Shown one piece after another: positions 1-8,410 of a DNA stretch of 64,000 nt (position 1 is its first letter; each line of letters starts with the position of its first letter). Source of the stretch: Clostridia bacterium (GTDB lineage: Bacteria > Bacillota > Peptococcia > DRI-13 > SM3-B62). Location: NCBI GenBank assembly GCA_018433675.1, contig JAHDQS010000045.1, positions 1 through 64,000 on the forward strand, written 5' to 3'. Under the pieces are notes generated by a model. It made no database searches and had not been told where the DNA came from. It saw only the letters and a list, made by a program, of their open reading frames with translations. A program made the position numbers and the translations under genes.

Positions 1-54
1 AAGAAGGCTGGATATTTTGATTTTCTCGATTACTACGAGTCTGTTCGTGTGTAA
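1..54 (+). CDS. Group II intron-encoded reverse transcriptase/maturase, C-terminal end (partial)
   Basis: An open frame enters from the left edge and ends at a TAA after 17 visible codons (ending YYESVRV). It lies directly in front of a recognisable group II intron domain V/VI, which is where the end of the intron-encoded maturase sits in bacterial introns. The reverse transcriptase, maturase and any endonuclease domains would lie outside the window, so intactness cannot be judged. The call rests mainly on context; the 17 residues alone are not diagnostic. Confidence 0.5.
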   Translation, partial: KKAGYFDFLDYYESVRV

Positions 55-138
55 ACTTGGGAGGAGCCGTATACCGAACGGTACGTGCGGTTCTGTGGGA
101 GGTCGGCTACTCAAGTAATGGGTAGCCTCCTACCCGAT
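55..138 (+). mobile_element. 3' end of a bacterial group II intron (domains V and VI)
   Basis: From about 65 to 95 the sequence folds as a domain V hairpin: GAGCCG pairs with CGGTTC and encloses a TACC/GGTA stem. A second hairpin follows (GGCTAC with GTAGCC, about 103-127), placed like domain VI, which carries the branch-point A. The 3' splice boundary is probably near 138, after CCTACCCGAT. Domain V is the catalytic core of the ribozyme and is the most conserved part of the intron. Only this tail is visible; the insertion lies just downstream of the stop of the convergent opuAC gene. Confidence 0.8.
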
Positions 139-160
139 TAGATGATTTTAATCCCCCGGT

Positions 161-1024
161 TTACTCAAACCAGCTGTCAACCAAACTACGGTTTTCTTCA
201 ATCCAGGCTTTTGCAGCCTCCAGGTCATCATCATATTCTTCCATCGCGGCAATCAGTGAGCCGAAATCCGCCGTGGAAAGGTGATAGTTGTCCAGGAATT
301 CATTGATTTCCGGATGGTCTTCGGCAAATCCGACCCTGGTAATCGGGTTGATGGTTTCTTCACCGCCGAAGGACAGCTTAGGATCTTCTAGGAATTTCAA
401 GTCAAATGCGCCAAACTTCCAATGAGGAGCCCAGCCGGTAACAACGATCCATTCTTCTTGTTCATAGGCTGTTTTTAGTTCAGCAGTCATGGCAGCATCA
501 TTGCTTTGCAGCAGATCCAGATTAAGACCATAATCTGTGATGGCTTGATCGGCAGCCGCCATAATTCCGGCACCGGCGTCAATCCCTACAATCTTGCCGC
601 CGAATTTGTCCGCGTGATCATTCAGTTCCTCAATAGAATCAATGGTAACGTATGTCGGAACAACCAGCCCGATTGCGGCACCTTCATAAAGAGGTCCTAA
701 GTCGACCACATCGTCTTTTAATTCTTCATAGTAAGCTTTGTGGGTTCCGGGTAACCATGCGGTAACCATAAAATCGATATCGCCGGTGGCAAGACTTTGC
801 CACAGTATTCCGGCATCCATGTCCCTCAAATTGACGTCTACATCAAATTTCTCTTCCAGCAGGGCCTTTACCATGTGGGAGTTTGCATTGGCACATGCCC
901 ACTGGACGTAGCCCAGCTCAATTACGTCTTTTTTCTGGGCTCCTCCGTTATTACCGGAGCAACCTACAAACACCAGCGCTGTGATTACCAGTAACGAAAA
1001 TAAATACAGTAGCTTTCTTTTCAT
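161..1024 (-). CDS. opuAC: Glycine betaine/proline-betaine ABC transporter, substrate-binding lipoprotein
   Basis: Product of 287 residues with a lipoprotein signal (positively charged start, hydrophobic stretch, lipobox FVGC with Cys22), so it should be anchored outside the membrane. The mature part resembles the OpuAC/ProX fold: ELGYVQWACANANSH near the start, then GDIDFMVTAWLPGTH and VVTGWAPHW, whose Trp residues in this family form the aromatic cage for quaternary amines. It captures compatible solutes for osmoprotection. It is the last gene of a minus-strand operon, 29 nt after the permease, with a clear AGGAGGT site before the ATG. The exact ligand (betaine, carnitine, proline betaine) is inferred. 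Confidence 0.9.
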   Translation of the reverse strand: MKRKLLYLFSLLVITALVFVGCSGNNGGAQKKDVIELGYVQWACANANSHMVKALLEEKFDVDVNLRDMDAGILWQSLATGDIDFMVTAWLPGTHKAYYEELKDDVVDLGPLYEGAAIGLVVPTYVTIDSIEELNDHADKFGGKIVGIDAGAGIMAAADQAITDYGLNLDLLQSNDAAMTAELKTAYEQEEWIVVTGWAPHWKFGAFDLKFLEDPKLSFGGEETINPITRVGFAEDHPEINEFLDNYHLSTADFGSLIAAMEEYDDDLEAAKAWIEENRSLVDSWFE

Positions 1025-1053
1025 AAAAATTAGTACCTCCTATAGTATTTGTT

Positions 1054-1875
1054 TTATTTTTTAAGGGATTTCCCTTGAGTAAGCCGGTCTAAAATGATAG
1101 CTATAACGACAACGGCCAATCCTCCTTCGAAGGCCATTCCGACCTTAAGGGTTGAAACGCCGGTCAGTACGACAGAACCGAGTCCGCCTGCTCCAATCAT
1201 AGAAGCGATAACCACCATCGATAGAGAGAGCATAATACACTGGTTAACTCCCGCCATAATTGTGGGCATAGCCAGAGGCAGTTGGATCTTAAACAACATC
1301 TGATGCCAGAGGGAGCCGAAGGATTCCCCTGCTTCAATCAGTTCTTTTGGAACCTGTCGAATCCCCAAATTCGTCAAACGGACTGCCGGTGGCATGGCAA
1401 AGATAATTGTGGAAATTACCGCTGGCACCTGACCGATCCTGAAAAAGAGGACCGCTGGAATCAAGTAGACAAAGGCCGGCATAGTCTGCATCAAGTCCAG
1501 TATAGGGCGCAAAACTGCGTTGAGGGGATCGGATTTCGCCGACAGGATTCCTAAGGGAATCCCGATGATCAGCGCGATAGCCGTGGCGGTAAAAATCAGC
1601 GAAAGGGTCGAAACGGTTGCCGGCCACAGATTCAGACCTTCAACAAAAAAAATACCGAGCAAGCTAAAGATGGCAATACCCTTACTCGAACGCTTATAGG
1701 CAATGGCCGCTATAATAATGGCAAACACCCAAAACGGGGGGAACGATATAACAGTTTCCGCTGCGTCAATAAGGACTTCAATGAAGGCGCGAATGGCAGA
1801 AAAAAGTCCTCGCCATGATACGCGCAAATAATCGACCAGTCCTTCAAACCCTGCACCAATCGGTAACCTAGGCAT
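1054..1875 (-). CDS. opuAB: Glycine betaine ABC transporter permease
   Basis: Hydrophobic protein of 273 residues with several membrane segments and the binding-protein-dependent transport motif in the cytoplasmic loop (EAGESFGSLWHQMLFKIQLP), which docks onto the ATPase. I place the start at the ATG at 1875 because AAAGGGG lies a few bases upstream; GTG codons further upstream are possible. It overlaps the end of the ATPase gene by 8 nt, indicating translational coupling. With the ATPase and the binding protein it forms a complete OpuA-type importer. Confidence 0.9.
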   Translation of the reverse strand: MPRLPIGAGFEGLVDYLRVSWRGLFSAIRAFIEVLIDAAETVISFPPFWVFAIIIAAIAYKRSSKGIAIFSLLGIFFVEGLNLWPATVSTLSLIFTATAIALIIGIPLGILSAKSDPLNAVLRPILDLMQTMPAFVYLIPAVLFFRIGQVPAVISTIIFAMPPAVRLTNLGIRQVPKELIEAGESFGSLWHQMLFKIQLPLAMPTIMAGVNQCIMLSLSMVVIASMIGAGGLGSVVLTGVSTLKVGMAFEGGLAVVVIAIILDRLTQGKSLKK

Positions 1876-3067
1876 TATCACCACCCCTTTCCGACATTAG
1901 CGCGCGCAAGACACTGCTTTTGATGATGACTCCCAGCAGTTTCCCGTCATCATCAACTACCGCGACCGGTATCGAGGACTGAAGGGTTAGCTCGATAATA
2001 TCCTTAATATTTGTGTCCGGCGAAATCCGGCTCACTTCATCTTCCTTTGTAATGTCATGCAGCGTTGTCTTTCCTTCAGAAATTGCTTTCTTGATTTCAT
2101 TAATAGTCACTGTTCCGGAAAGGATTCTGCCTTCTTTGGTGACCAACAGGGTTTCCAAACCGTGTTTTTTACATTCCGCAAGGGCAAATCGCGGCCCATG
2201 GTTGATGCCGACGGTTGTCCAGGGTTTAACCATTATGTCGGCGGCAGTCAAGAGGTCGCTTCTGTTAACCCCTTGTACAAAACGTTCAACGTATTCGTCA
2301 GCCGGATTGGATAGAATATCTTCTGCTTTACCGATTTGAATGACCTTGCCGTCTCGCATCAACATGATTCTGTCTCCGATTTTCAAAGCTTCATCCAAAT
2401 CATGGGTAATAAAGATGATGGTTTTTTTCATCTTTTGTTGCAGATCAACCAATTCATCCTGCATGTCGCTGCGAATTAGAGGATCAAGGGCGCTGAAAGC
2501 TTCATCCATTAAGAGAATTTCCGGATCATTTGCCAGTGCTCTTGCCAAGCCGACACGTTGTTTCATTCCGCCGGATAATTGATCCGGATAACTGTCTTCG
2601 TACCCTTCCAATCCAACGAGTATCAGTGATTCTAAAGCTTTTTCTTTGCGCTTTATCGCATCAACTCCCTGAACCTCCAAGCCATATTCAGTGTTTGCCA
2701 AGACAGTCCGATTCGGCAAGAGGGCAAAGTTCTGGAACACCATACTCATCGCAGTACGCCGTACTTCGATGAGCTGTTTTTTATCCATTTTTGTAAGATC
2801 CTTACCGTCAAGAATAATTTCTCCTGCTGTTGGTTCTATTAAACGGTTCAGGCACCGAATTACAGTGGATTTTCCGCTCCCCGAAAGTCCCATAATAACA
2901 AAGGTTTCCCCTGCTTTAACCTCAAAGCTCACATTGTTCACACCGACAGTCAGACCGGTTTCTCTTAAGATTTCATCTTTCTCTTTTCCCTCTTTGATTA
3001 GTTTGATTCCTTGTTTGGGATTAGAGCCAAAAACTTTATACAAACTATTGACAATTAGCTTGCTCAT
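1868..3067 (-). CDS. opuAA: Glycine betaine ABC transporter ATP-binding protein with CBS domains
   Basis: ABC ATPase of 399 residues with Walker A GLSGSGKST, the Q-loop (MVFQNFALLPNRTV), signature LSGGMKQRVG and Walker B ILLMDEAFSALDP, followed by an H-loop (ITHDLDEA). Residues from about 275 on form a tandem CBS module, which in OpuA-type transporters senses ionic strength and gates transport. First gene of the opuA operon. The length and domain order fit the OpuAA/ProV family. The ATG overlaps an out-of-frame ATG four bases upstream; the chosen start gives the family's normal N-terminus. Confidence 0.92.
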   Translation of the reverse strand: MSKLIVNSLYKVFGSNPKQGIKLIKEGKEKDEILRETGLTVGVNNVSFEVKAGETFVIMGLSGSGKSTVIRCLNRLIEPTAGEIILDGKDLTKMDKKQLIEVRRTAMSMVFQNFALLPNRTVLANTEYGLEVQGVDAIKRKEKALESLILVGLEGYEDSYPDQLSGGMKQRVGLARALANDPEILLMDEAFSALDPLIRSDMQDELVDLQQKMKKTIIFITHDLDEALKIGDRIMLMRDGKVIQIGKAEDILSNPADEYVERFVQGVNRSDLLTAADIMVKPWTTVGINHGPRFALAECKKHGLETLLVTKEGRILSGTVTINEIKKAISEGKTTLHDITKEDEVSRISPDTNIKDIIELTLQSSIPVAVVDDDGKLLGVIIKSSVLRALMSERGGDNA

Positions 3068-3345
3068 GCATTACACCACATCCTTTATGAGACTTATGTT
3101 ATCCTGATCCATGGATTTTCATCAGTAGTTATGTCAGCTTACAAGGGCAAAGAAAAACCAGCTGTATGGGTCGACGTGGCAATGTGTCTGAACAGTTTAA
3201 GGAAGAAAACTGTTAGCTGGTAGAAACAGTCGCAGAGATACGGCTGGATGATAATGTTTAAGTAACAACTTAAATTCTATCAACAAGTTGCTATCTTGTC
3301 AAATATGTGCTTGATGGAATACGTATAGTTTGTGATATTTATCAC

Positions 3346-3375
3346 TTGATTTTTATTGATAGTACATATTATAAT
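3346..3375 (+). promoter_or_regulatory. Sigma-A type promoter of the TM1266-ABC-hydE-like operon
   Basis: TTGATT (3346-3351) and TATAAT (3370-3375) are separated by 18 bp. Transcription would start near 3382, about 125 nt before the first start codon, leaving room for a structured leader. Upstream, 3068-3345 between this promoter and the divergent opuA operon shows no gene. Confidence 0.55.
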
Positions 3376-3381
3376 AAAGCG

Positions 3382-3492
3382 ACAATATAACCGTTCTGAC
3401 TCATTTGGGTACGTCCCGGATGGAAAGGCGAGTATAACAAGCAGCAGATAATGCATGTTATTTCCGCGTCTTTCAACGCGGTTTTTCTATTT
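3382..3492 (+). ncRNA. Structured 5' leader with intrinsic terminator (candidate riboswitch or attenuator)
   Basis: Between the promoter and the GTG of the first gene the leader holds a hairpin ATAACAAGCA / TGCATGTTAT (3434-3461, one mismatch), then a GC-rich hairpin CCGCGT-ctttca-type-ACGCGG (3464-3481) followed by five T (3482-3486), just before the ribosome binding site AAAGGGGGG at 3493. A terminator inside a leader, upstream of an operon with a transporter, suggests conditional transcription. I could not match it to a riboswitch class known to me. Confidence 0.45.
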
Positions 3493-3507
3493 AAAGGGGG
3501 GAAAAGT

Positions 3508-3777
3508 GTGGAAAATAGGATTTCGATTGTCAGCATCATCGTTGAGAATACAGCGGCTTCAGGGGAAGTCAACGAGCTGTTGCACAAATTTGGGGAATAT
3601 ATTGTTGGACGGATGGGAGTTCCCTATAGAGAAAGAGGCATATCTATTATTTGTGTGATTATGGAGGCTCCCGGTGATGTAATAAGCTCGCTCTCCGGAA
3701 AGCTTGGCATGATCAAGGGAGTCAGTATAAAAACGGTTATCTCAAAAGATAAATATGGAAAGAGGGAAATGACATGA
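3508..3777 (+). CDS. TM1266-type ACT-like regulator (putative iron-only hydrogenase system regulator)
   Basis: 89-residue protein with a single ACT-like ferredoxin fold. The start (VENRISIVSIIVEN) and the segment GRMGVPYRERGISIICVIMEAP resemble the TM1266 family, which sits beside H-cluster maturation genes in anaerobes and is thought to regulate them. I use the GTG at 3508, preceded by AAAGGGGGG at 3493; upstream codons would run into the terminator hairpin. It overlaps the next gene by 4 nt (ATGA). Because there is no hydrogenase, HydF or HydG here, its target may be this transporter/HydE-like operon. The regulatory role is inference from the family. Confidence 0.75.
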   Translation: MENRISIVSIIVENTAASGEVNELLHKFGEYIVGRMGVPYRERGISIICVIMEAPGDVISSLSGKLGMIKGVSIKTVISKDKYGKREMT

Positions 3778-4754
3778 AAAAAACATTAAGCTTAGCATTG
3801 TTGTTGGTGATGGTTCTTTTGGTTTTTACAGGATGTAGCAATGCTGTACAGGAGACGCCCGAGGAAGTGAACATTAGAATTGGCGGACTTAAAGGACCAA
3901 CCTCGATGGGGATGGTGCACTTAATGGAGGCAGCAGAGCAAGGGAATGCGGCTAATCAATACACCTTTACGATTTCCGGGTCAGCAGACGAAGTAACACC
4001 GAAGCTGATTCAGGGCGAATTAGATATTGTGGCTGTACCGGCCAATCTTGCTTCCGTACTTTATAACAATACGGAGGGTGCAATCAAATTGCTTGCCGTG
4101 AATACCCTTGGCGTTATGTATATAGTTGAAAACGGGAATAACATCAGTTCGATAGAGGATTTACGCGGTAAAACAATTTACTCCACCGGTAAGGGTTCCA
4201 CACCGGAATATACACTGCGTTATTTGTTGAGCCAGAACGGAATTAACCCCGATAAAGATGTTAAGATTGAGTGGAAATCGGAGCCGACGGAGATCGTGGC
4301 ACTTCTTTCTCAAACTAATCAAGGTGTTGCCATGCTGCCTCAGCCCTATGTTACAGCGGCCCAGTCGAAGCTGGAAAATCTGCGTATCGCTATAGACATG
4401 AATAAAGCTTGGGAAGAGCTTAACAGCAAAAGCATGATGATAACAGGAGTCCTTATCATAAGAAGCGAGTTTGCAAAAGAATATCCACATCAAATAAATG
4501 CCTTTCTCGATGAGTATAAAATATCCACTGAGTACATCAACGCCAATGTCGCAGAAGGAGCCAAACTGGTTGAAAAGTTCGGTATCGTGAATGCGGCTGT
4601 TGCCGAAAAAGCCATTCCTTATTGTAATATTACCTACCTTGAAGGAAGCGAAATGAAAACTGCTATGGGAGGATACTTAAATGTTCTCTTCGAACAAAAT
4701 CCGAAATCAGTCGGCGGATCAGTCCCCGGAGACGACTTCTATTACCAGAGATAA
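3774..4754 (+). CDS. NitT/TauT (Thi5/NMT1-like) ABC transporter, substrate-binding lipoprotein
   Basis: 326 residues with a lipoprotein signal (lipobox VFTGC, Cys at about 21). The body is typical of periplasmic-binding-like proteins of the SsuA/TauA/ThiY class: GLKGPTSMGMVHLMEA, LIQGELDIVAVPANLASVLYNN and SIEDLRGKTIYSTGKGSTPEY. Ligands in this class include sulfonates, nitrate, thiamine pyrimidine precursors and aromatic acids, so the substrate cannot be read from the sequence. Second gene of the operon; its 3' end overlaps the permease gene by 74 nt. The link to a HydE-like enzyme suggests that the imported molecule is its substrate, a product or a cofactor precursor. Confidence 0.85.
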   Translation: MKKTLSLALLLVMVLLVFTGCSNAVQETPEEVNIRIGGLKGPTSMGMVHLMEAAEQGNAANQYTFTISGSADEVTPKLIQGELDIVAVPANLASVLYNNTEGAIKLLAVNTLGVMYIVENGNNISSIEDLRGKTIYSTGKGSTPEYTLRYLLSQNGINPDKDVKIEWKSEPTEIVALLSQTNQGVAMLPQPYVTAAQSKLENLRIAIDMNKAWEELNSKSMMITGVLIIRSEFAKEYPHQINAFLDEYKISTEYINANVAEGAKLVEKFGIVNAAVAEKAIPYCNITYLEGSEMKTAMGGYLNVLFEQNPKSVGGSVPGDDFYYQR

Positions 4755-5496
4755 GAAAAATACAGAAAGGGTCGCATCGGTCCTGGCCGCACTTTTGTTA
4801 TGGCAAGTCAGTGCTATGCTGATAGGTAACCAGCTCTTGCTGGTTACTCCCTTTGTTGTGGTAAAAAAATTGGCCGCACTGCCATTAGACGCCGGGTTTT
4901 GGAGTGTTGTATCTTTTTCCGTTTTACGAATCGGGTTGGGATTTTTACTGGCCTTGCTTACGGCTATGCTTCTTGCAGCATTTGCTGGTCGCTTTCGTTT
5001 AGTGGAAGTTATGCTATCGCCCTATATATCTGTTGTCAAGTCTACACCTATAGCTTCATTTATTATCCTCTGCCTTATATGGCTGGATGCCCGCAGTCTC
5101 TCGGTTTTTATAGCTTTTCTAATAGTATTGCCTGTCGTTTACACTAATGTCCTACAGGGGATCAAGAGTACTGATCCTAAGCTTTTGGAGATGGCTGAAC
5201 TTTTTGAAGTAGGTTGGTGGCGTAGACTGCGCTATATATATGTGCCCCAGATCAGTCCATATTTGGTTTCGGCCTGCAGTGTCGCCATCGGCATGTCTTG
5301 GAAAGCCGGGATAGCTGCAGAGGTAATCGGCATACCCGATGGGTCCATCGGTGAAAAACTCTATGAAGCCAAAGTGTATTTCAGCTCAGGAGACCTTTTC
5401 GCTTGGACTGTAGTAATCGTCGTTATCAGTATTCTTTTCGAAAAACTGTTCATGTCTGGGTTGAAAACATTTTTGACCAGAAGGGAGCAGCATTAG
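4681..5496 (+). CDS. NitT/TauT family ABC transporter permease
   Basis: 271 residues, about six membrane helices after a polar N-terminal tail of about 30 residues. The cytoplasmic coupling motif is visible as EMAELFEVGWWRRLRYIYVPQI. The ATG at 4681 has the site GGGAGGA at the right distance, although this makes it overlap the end of the binding-protein gene by 74 nt. A later start would remove only the polar tail. It pairs with the ATPase that begins one base after its stop codon. Confidence 0.85.
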   Translation: MFSSNKIRNQSADQSPETTSITRDKKNTERVASVLAALLLWQVSAMLIGNQLLLVTPFVVVKKLAALPLDAGFWSVVSFSVLRIGLGFLLALLTAMLLAAFAGRFRLVEVMLSPYISVVKSTPIASFIILCLIWLDARSLSVFIAFLIVLPVVYTNVLQGIKSTDPKLLEMAELFEVGWWRRLRYIYVPQISPYLVSACSVAIGMSWKAGIAAEVIGIPDGSIGEKLYEAKVYFSSGDLFAWTVVIVVISILFEKLFMSGLKTFLTRREQH

Positions 5497-5497
5497 T

Positions 5498-6088
5498 ATG
5501 GATATAGAAATTAAGAATATTTACAAGAGTTTTGGGGACCAAGTTGTGCTCGAAAACTTTTCGGCAAGACTAAAGGAGGGGCAGGTCACCTGTATCATGG
5601 GTCCTTCCGGTGTTGGGAAAACCACCCTCCTCAATATCTTGATGGGTTTTATGCAGACGGACAGCGGCGAAATTCTTGGGGTACCCGCCAAAAAAAGCGC
5701 TGTTTTTCAGGAGGAAAGACTGTGTGAATCTTTCAGTGCCGTGACCAATGTGCGTCTGGTTTGCTCCAAAGAACCCTGCACCGAGATCATTAAAGAACAT
5801 CTCAGCAGGATAGGGCTAAAAGACAGCATGTACAAACCTGTAAGCGAATTGAGCGGGGGAATGAGGCGTCGTGTGTCTATTGTGCGTGCCGTTTTGGCCA
5901 ATCGGGACATTATCTTCCTGGATGAGCCGTTCAAGGGTCTTGATGAAGGGACAAAGGAATCTGTCATGGAGTATGTCAAAGCAAATATCCAAGACAAAAC
6001 AGCAGTGATGATCACTCATGACCCCGATGAAGCTAAAACCATGTGTGGGGATCTTATTTATATGGGAGAGGGGAAAAACCATGATTAA
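5498..6088 (+). CDS. NitT/TauT family ABC transporter ATP-binding protein (short)
   Basis: 196-residue ABC ATPase with Walker A GPSGVGKTT, Q-loop AVFQEERL, signature LSGGMRRRVS, Walker B IIFLDEPFKGLDE and H-loop MITHDPDEA. It is shorter than usual for the SsuB/TauB class (about 240-260 residues) because the region after the H-loop is almost absent; all catalytic motifs are kept. It overlaps the HydE-like gene by 8 nt, so it is translated together with it. Confidence 0.88.
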   Translation: MDIEIKNIYKSFGDQVVLENFSARLKEGQVTCIMGPSGVGKTTLLNILMGFMQTDSGEILGVPAKKSAVFQEERLCESFSAVTNVRLVCSKEPCTEIIKEHLSRIGLKDSMYKPVSELSGGMRRRVSIVRAVLANRDIIFLDEPFKGLDEGTKESVMEYVKANIQDKTAVMITHDPDEAKTMCGDLIYMGEGKNHD

Positions 6089-7064
6089 ACCGGACAACAA
6101 AGAAGACATCCTACAAATCCTGCAAATGCCTTATGGAGAGTTTAAAGATACAGTCATGGCTGAAGCGAAAAGGATACACCGTGAGCAAAACGGTAATATC
6201 CTGCGTGCTGTGGCTATGCTGGGATTCGACAATATTTGCAAAAACCAATGCCTTTATTGCGGGATGAGAGCCGGAAACAACACTATTCAGCGTTATCGGA
6301 TTAACCCCGACACGGTTGTTCTGTCTGCTCAGGCGGCTTATAGTCTGGGTTTCAGGCGCATCTTTCTGATTTCAGGGGAAGATCCCAAATACGGCTTCGA
6401 CAATTTATTGACAATGACCGAGCAGGTCAAAAAAGTCGGGTTTTGGATTAGTATGGCTTGCGGAGAGTTTTCCCTTGACCAGTATCGAGCGCTTCATGAA
6501 GCGGGTGTTGACGAATATGTCTTGAAATTTGAGACGTCCAATCCAAAAACCTTCGATCGTCTGAAACCTAACACGACATTCGCAAAAAGGATGAAGTGCA
6601 TCGAATGGATACGACAAAGCGGGATGCAGCTTGCCTCAGGAAATATTGTTGATTATCCCGGTCAGACCTTGGAAGAACTGGCCGAAGACATACTATTGAT
6701 GAAGAAATTGCAAATCAGCTGGGCTCCTGTGATACCTTACCTGCCGGCCAAGAATACTCCTCTGGCGACAGAAGGAGGGAGGGGCAGTCTCGAAAAAAAC
6801 CTGAAAGAAATAGCCATTATGAGGATAATGATGTCTGGGATTAATATTACAGCTCAACAGCCCGGGGAAAGCAGCGCAAAAGGCCTGGCCGATGAAGAAG
6901 GGAACTTAAATGCCCTGGAGGCGGGGGCTAATATGCTTTTTGCCGATATGCTTCCCGATACCCTCGCTAAGAACTTCAGTGTGGTTGACAACAGAATAAC
7001 CCTCGGCCTTGAACACATACAAAAAATGGCCGGGTTAAGCGGCATGAAGATTGAATACCGATAA
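6081..7064 (+). CDS. HydE-like radical SAM enzyme
   Basis: 327 residues from the ATG at 6081. The radical SAM cluster motif is CKNQCLYCG (C-x3-C-x2-C), followed by YRINPDTVV, the HydE-type SGEDPKYG, GVDEYVLKFETSNPKTFDRLKPNT and DYPGQTLEELAEDILLMKK. HydE is one of three maturases of [FeFe]-hydrogenase and acts on an HydG-derived iron synthon. Here there is no HydF, HydG or hydrogenase gene, and the C-terminus contains no cysteines, so the second iron-sulfur site seen in Thermotoga HydE is missing. The gene is co-transcribed with a solute importer. It may be a hydrogenase maturase or a paralogue with a different substrate. Confidence 0.75.
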   Translation: MIKPDNKEDILQILQMPYGEFKDTVMAEAKRIHREQNGNILRAVAMLGFDNICKNQCLYCGMRAGNNTIQRYRINPDTVVLSAQAAYSLGFRRIFLISGEDPKYGFDNLLTMTEQVKKVGFWISMACGEFSLDQYRALHEAGVDEYVLKFETSNPKTFDRLKPNTTFAKRMKCIEWIRQSGMQLASGNIVDYPGQTLEELAEDILLMKKLQISWAPVIPYLPAKNTPLATEGGRGSLEKNLKEIAIMRIMMSGINITAQQPGESSAKGLADEEGNLNALEAGANMLFADMLPDTLAKNFSVVDNRITLGLEHIQKMAGLSGMKIEYR

Positions 7065-7185
7065 AGGTTGGTTAAGTAATTGAAACTAGTTAAGTAATTG
7101 GAGGAATAATAAGGTATAATGGAGAACAAAAATGCTTTTCTACAAGTAGTATAAGGCATGAGGGATAAAAGGAGAATAACAGAGA

Positions 7186-7884
7186 ATGCTGGGAACCATA
7201 GTAAATGCCGCAGCAATAATTGTGGGGGCAATCATTGGCTCTTTCTTGAGAAAAGGGATCAAGGAAAGGTATAAAGACATTGTCATGCAGGGAATAGGCC
7301 TGGTGGTAGCCTTGATTGGTATAAATATGGCCATAGGGTACAACAATATATTGGTTATAACTATTAGCATGATTATCGGCGGATTGATTGGAGAAATCAT
7401 TAATATTGATGCGTGCCTGGAAAATGTGGGTACAAAACTCAACGACCGTTTCGGCTCGGGAGAAACTGAATTTGTACAAGGTTTCGTTACCGCAAGCCTG
7501 GTGTATTGTATCGGTGCGATGGCCATTATGGGTTCCTTGGAAAGTGGGCTTACCGGCAAGCACGATATTCTGTTTGCAAAAGCTATGTTGGACGGGGTCA
7601 GTGCGATAGTTTTTGCTTCAACATTAGGCATAGGAGTGGCTTTTTCATTTTTGCCTGTTTTTATATACCAGGGCAGCATCACTATCTTAGCCGGAGTTGT
7701 AAAGCCTTTCCTGACGGGTGAGGTTATTGCCGCAATGACGGCAACAGGAGGCTTGCTGATTGTTGCCATTGCTGCCGGCATCCTTGGTATTAAAAAGTTT
7801 AACATCGCCAATCTTTTGCCAGCCATTTTTGTTGCAGCGGTATTGACCATGATAATAGCCAGATGGTTCCCTTCGCTATTATGA
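7186..7884 (+). CDS. DUF554 family membrane protein
   Basis: 232-residue, strongly hydrophobic protein with about seven membrane segments. The start MLGTIVNAAAIIVGAIIGS and the inner GSLESGLTGKHDILFAKAMLDGVSA are typical of DUF554 (YdfK/YqgA), a family of inner-membrane proteins without an established function, proposed to be transporters. It follows the HydE-like gene by 121 nt, a stretch with a 14-nt direct repeat (around TTAAGTAATTG) and a TATAAT-like box at 7114, so it may have its own promoter. Confidence 0.85.
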   Translation: MLGTIVNAAAIIVGAIIGSFLRKGIKERYKDIVMQGIGLVVALIGINMAIGYNNILVITISMIIGGLIGEIINIDACLENVGTKLNDRFGSGETEFVQGFVTASLVYCIGAMAIMGSLESGLTGKHDILFAKAMLDGVSAIVFASTLGIGVAFSFLPVFIYQGSITILAGVVKPFLTGEVIAAMTATGGLLIVAIAAGILGIKKFNIANLLPAIFVAAVLTMIIARWFPSLL

Positions 7885-7920
7885 TTGTTAGCACGAAATA
7901 AAACGAAGAAAACGGATTCA

Positions 7921-8066
7921 GTTAATAACGCCGCGTACGGGCTTGTCGGAAATACCGTACAGAACTGACTACAGATACACTGGTGCCCTTGCGTTACATC
8001 ACCGAAGCATTTGGGGCTCAGGTGATGTGGTTCCCGTCGACTAAGACCGTGGCTGTAGTTAAATAG
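7921..8066 (+). pseudogene. Remnant of a copper amine oxidase N-terminal-like (stalk) domain protein
   Basis: From 7971 to the stop at 8066 the plus strand reads TDTLVPLRYITEAFGAQVMW and then ends FPSTKTVAVVK. This is the characteristic core of the copper-amine-oxidase N-terminal-like domain found in extracellular proteins of Gram-positive bacteria. The frame is closed upstream by a stop at about 7965 and has no start or signal peptide, so only a 3' fragment remains. The rest of 7885-8614 shows no other recognisable gene apart from the terminator at 8251 and a short frame at 8411. Confidence 0.6.
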
Positions 8067-8250
8067 CTTGCGTTTTTTGACAGGTCTTCGGTGGGCAGGA
8101 CCAGTCGGATTGCTGTTGCAAAGCGTGGAGACTACAGGATGAAGGTAAGGGCAGAATTGTTTTGAGTGGCGCATGGATAAAGCAAAAAAATGAAATTTGC
8201 GTTTAGCGAGAATAGATAGATACAACAAAGACATATGGCTGAAGCTGTCA

Positions 8251-8276
8251 AAGAGGGCTAAATTCAGCCCTCTTTT
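8251..8276 (+). terminator. Intrinsic terminator
   Basis: AAGAGGGCT and AGCCCTCTT form an 8-9 bp stem with a 6-nt loop followed by TTTT. It probably belonged to the decayed stalk-domain gene or closes read-through from the DUF554 gene. Confidence 0.75.
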
Positions 8277-8410
8277 TGTTGAAATGTGCAGGAAAAACAA
8301 GCAATGATATGGAAGTAACCTAGGATTGCTATCGGCATAATAGAAAACAGCAAAAACGGTCACAAAAGTGCAAAATTGGAGAGGTGACCGACAATCCGTC
8401 CAAGCTATAG

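Noticed and set aside
4161-4493. 110-codon minus-strand frame within the NitT-type binding protein gene
   Set aside because: Antisense shadow without start signals or domain content.
7140-8363. Long minus-strand reading frame of about 400 codons across the DUF554 gene and the following gap
   Set aside because: It is antisense to a well-supported membrane protein gene and to a decayed stalk-domain fragment, has no ribosome binding site and no recognisable domain.
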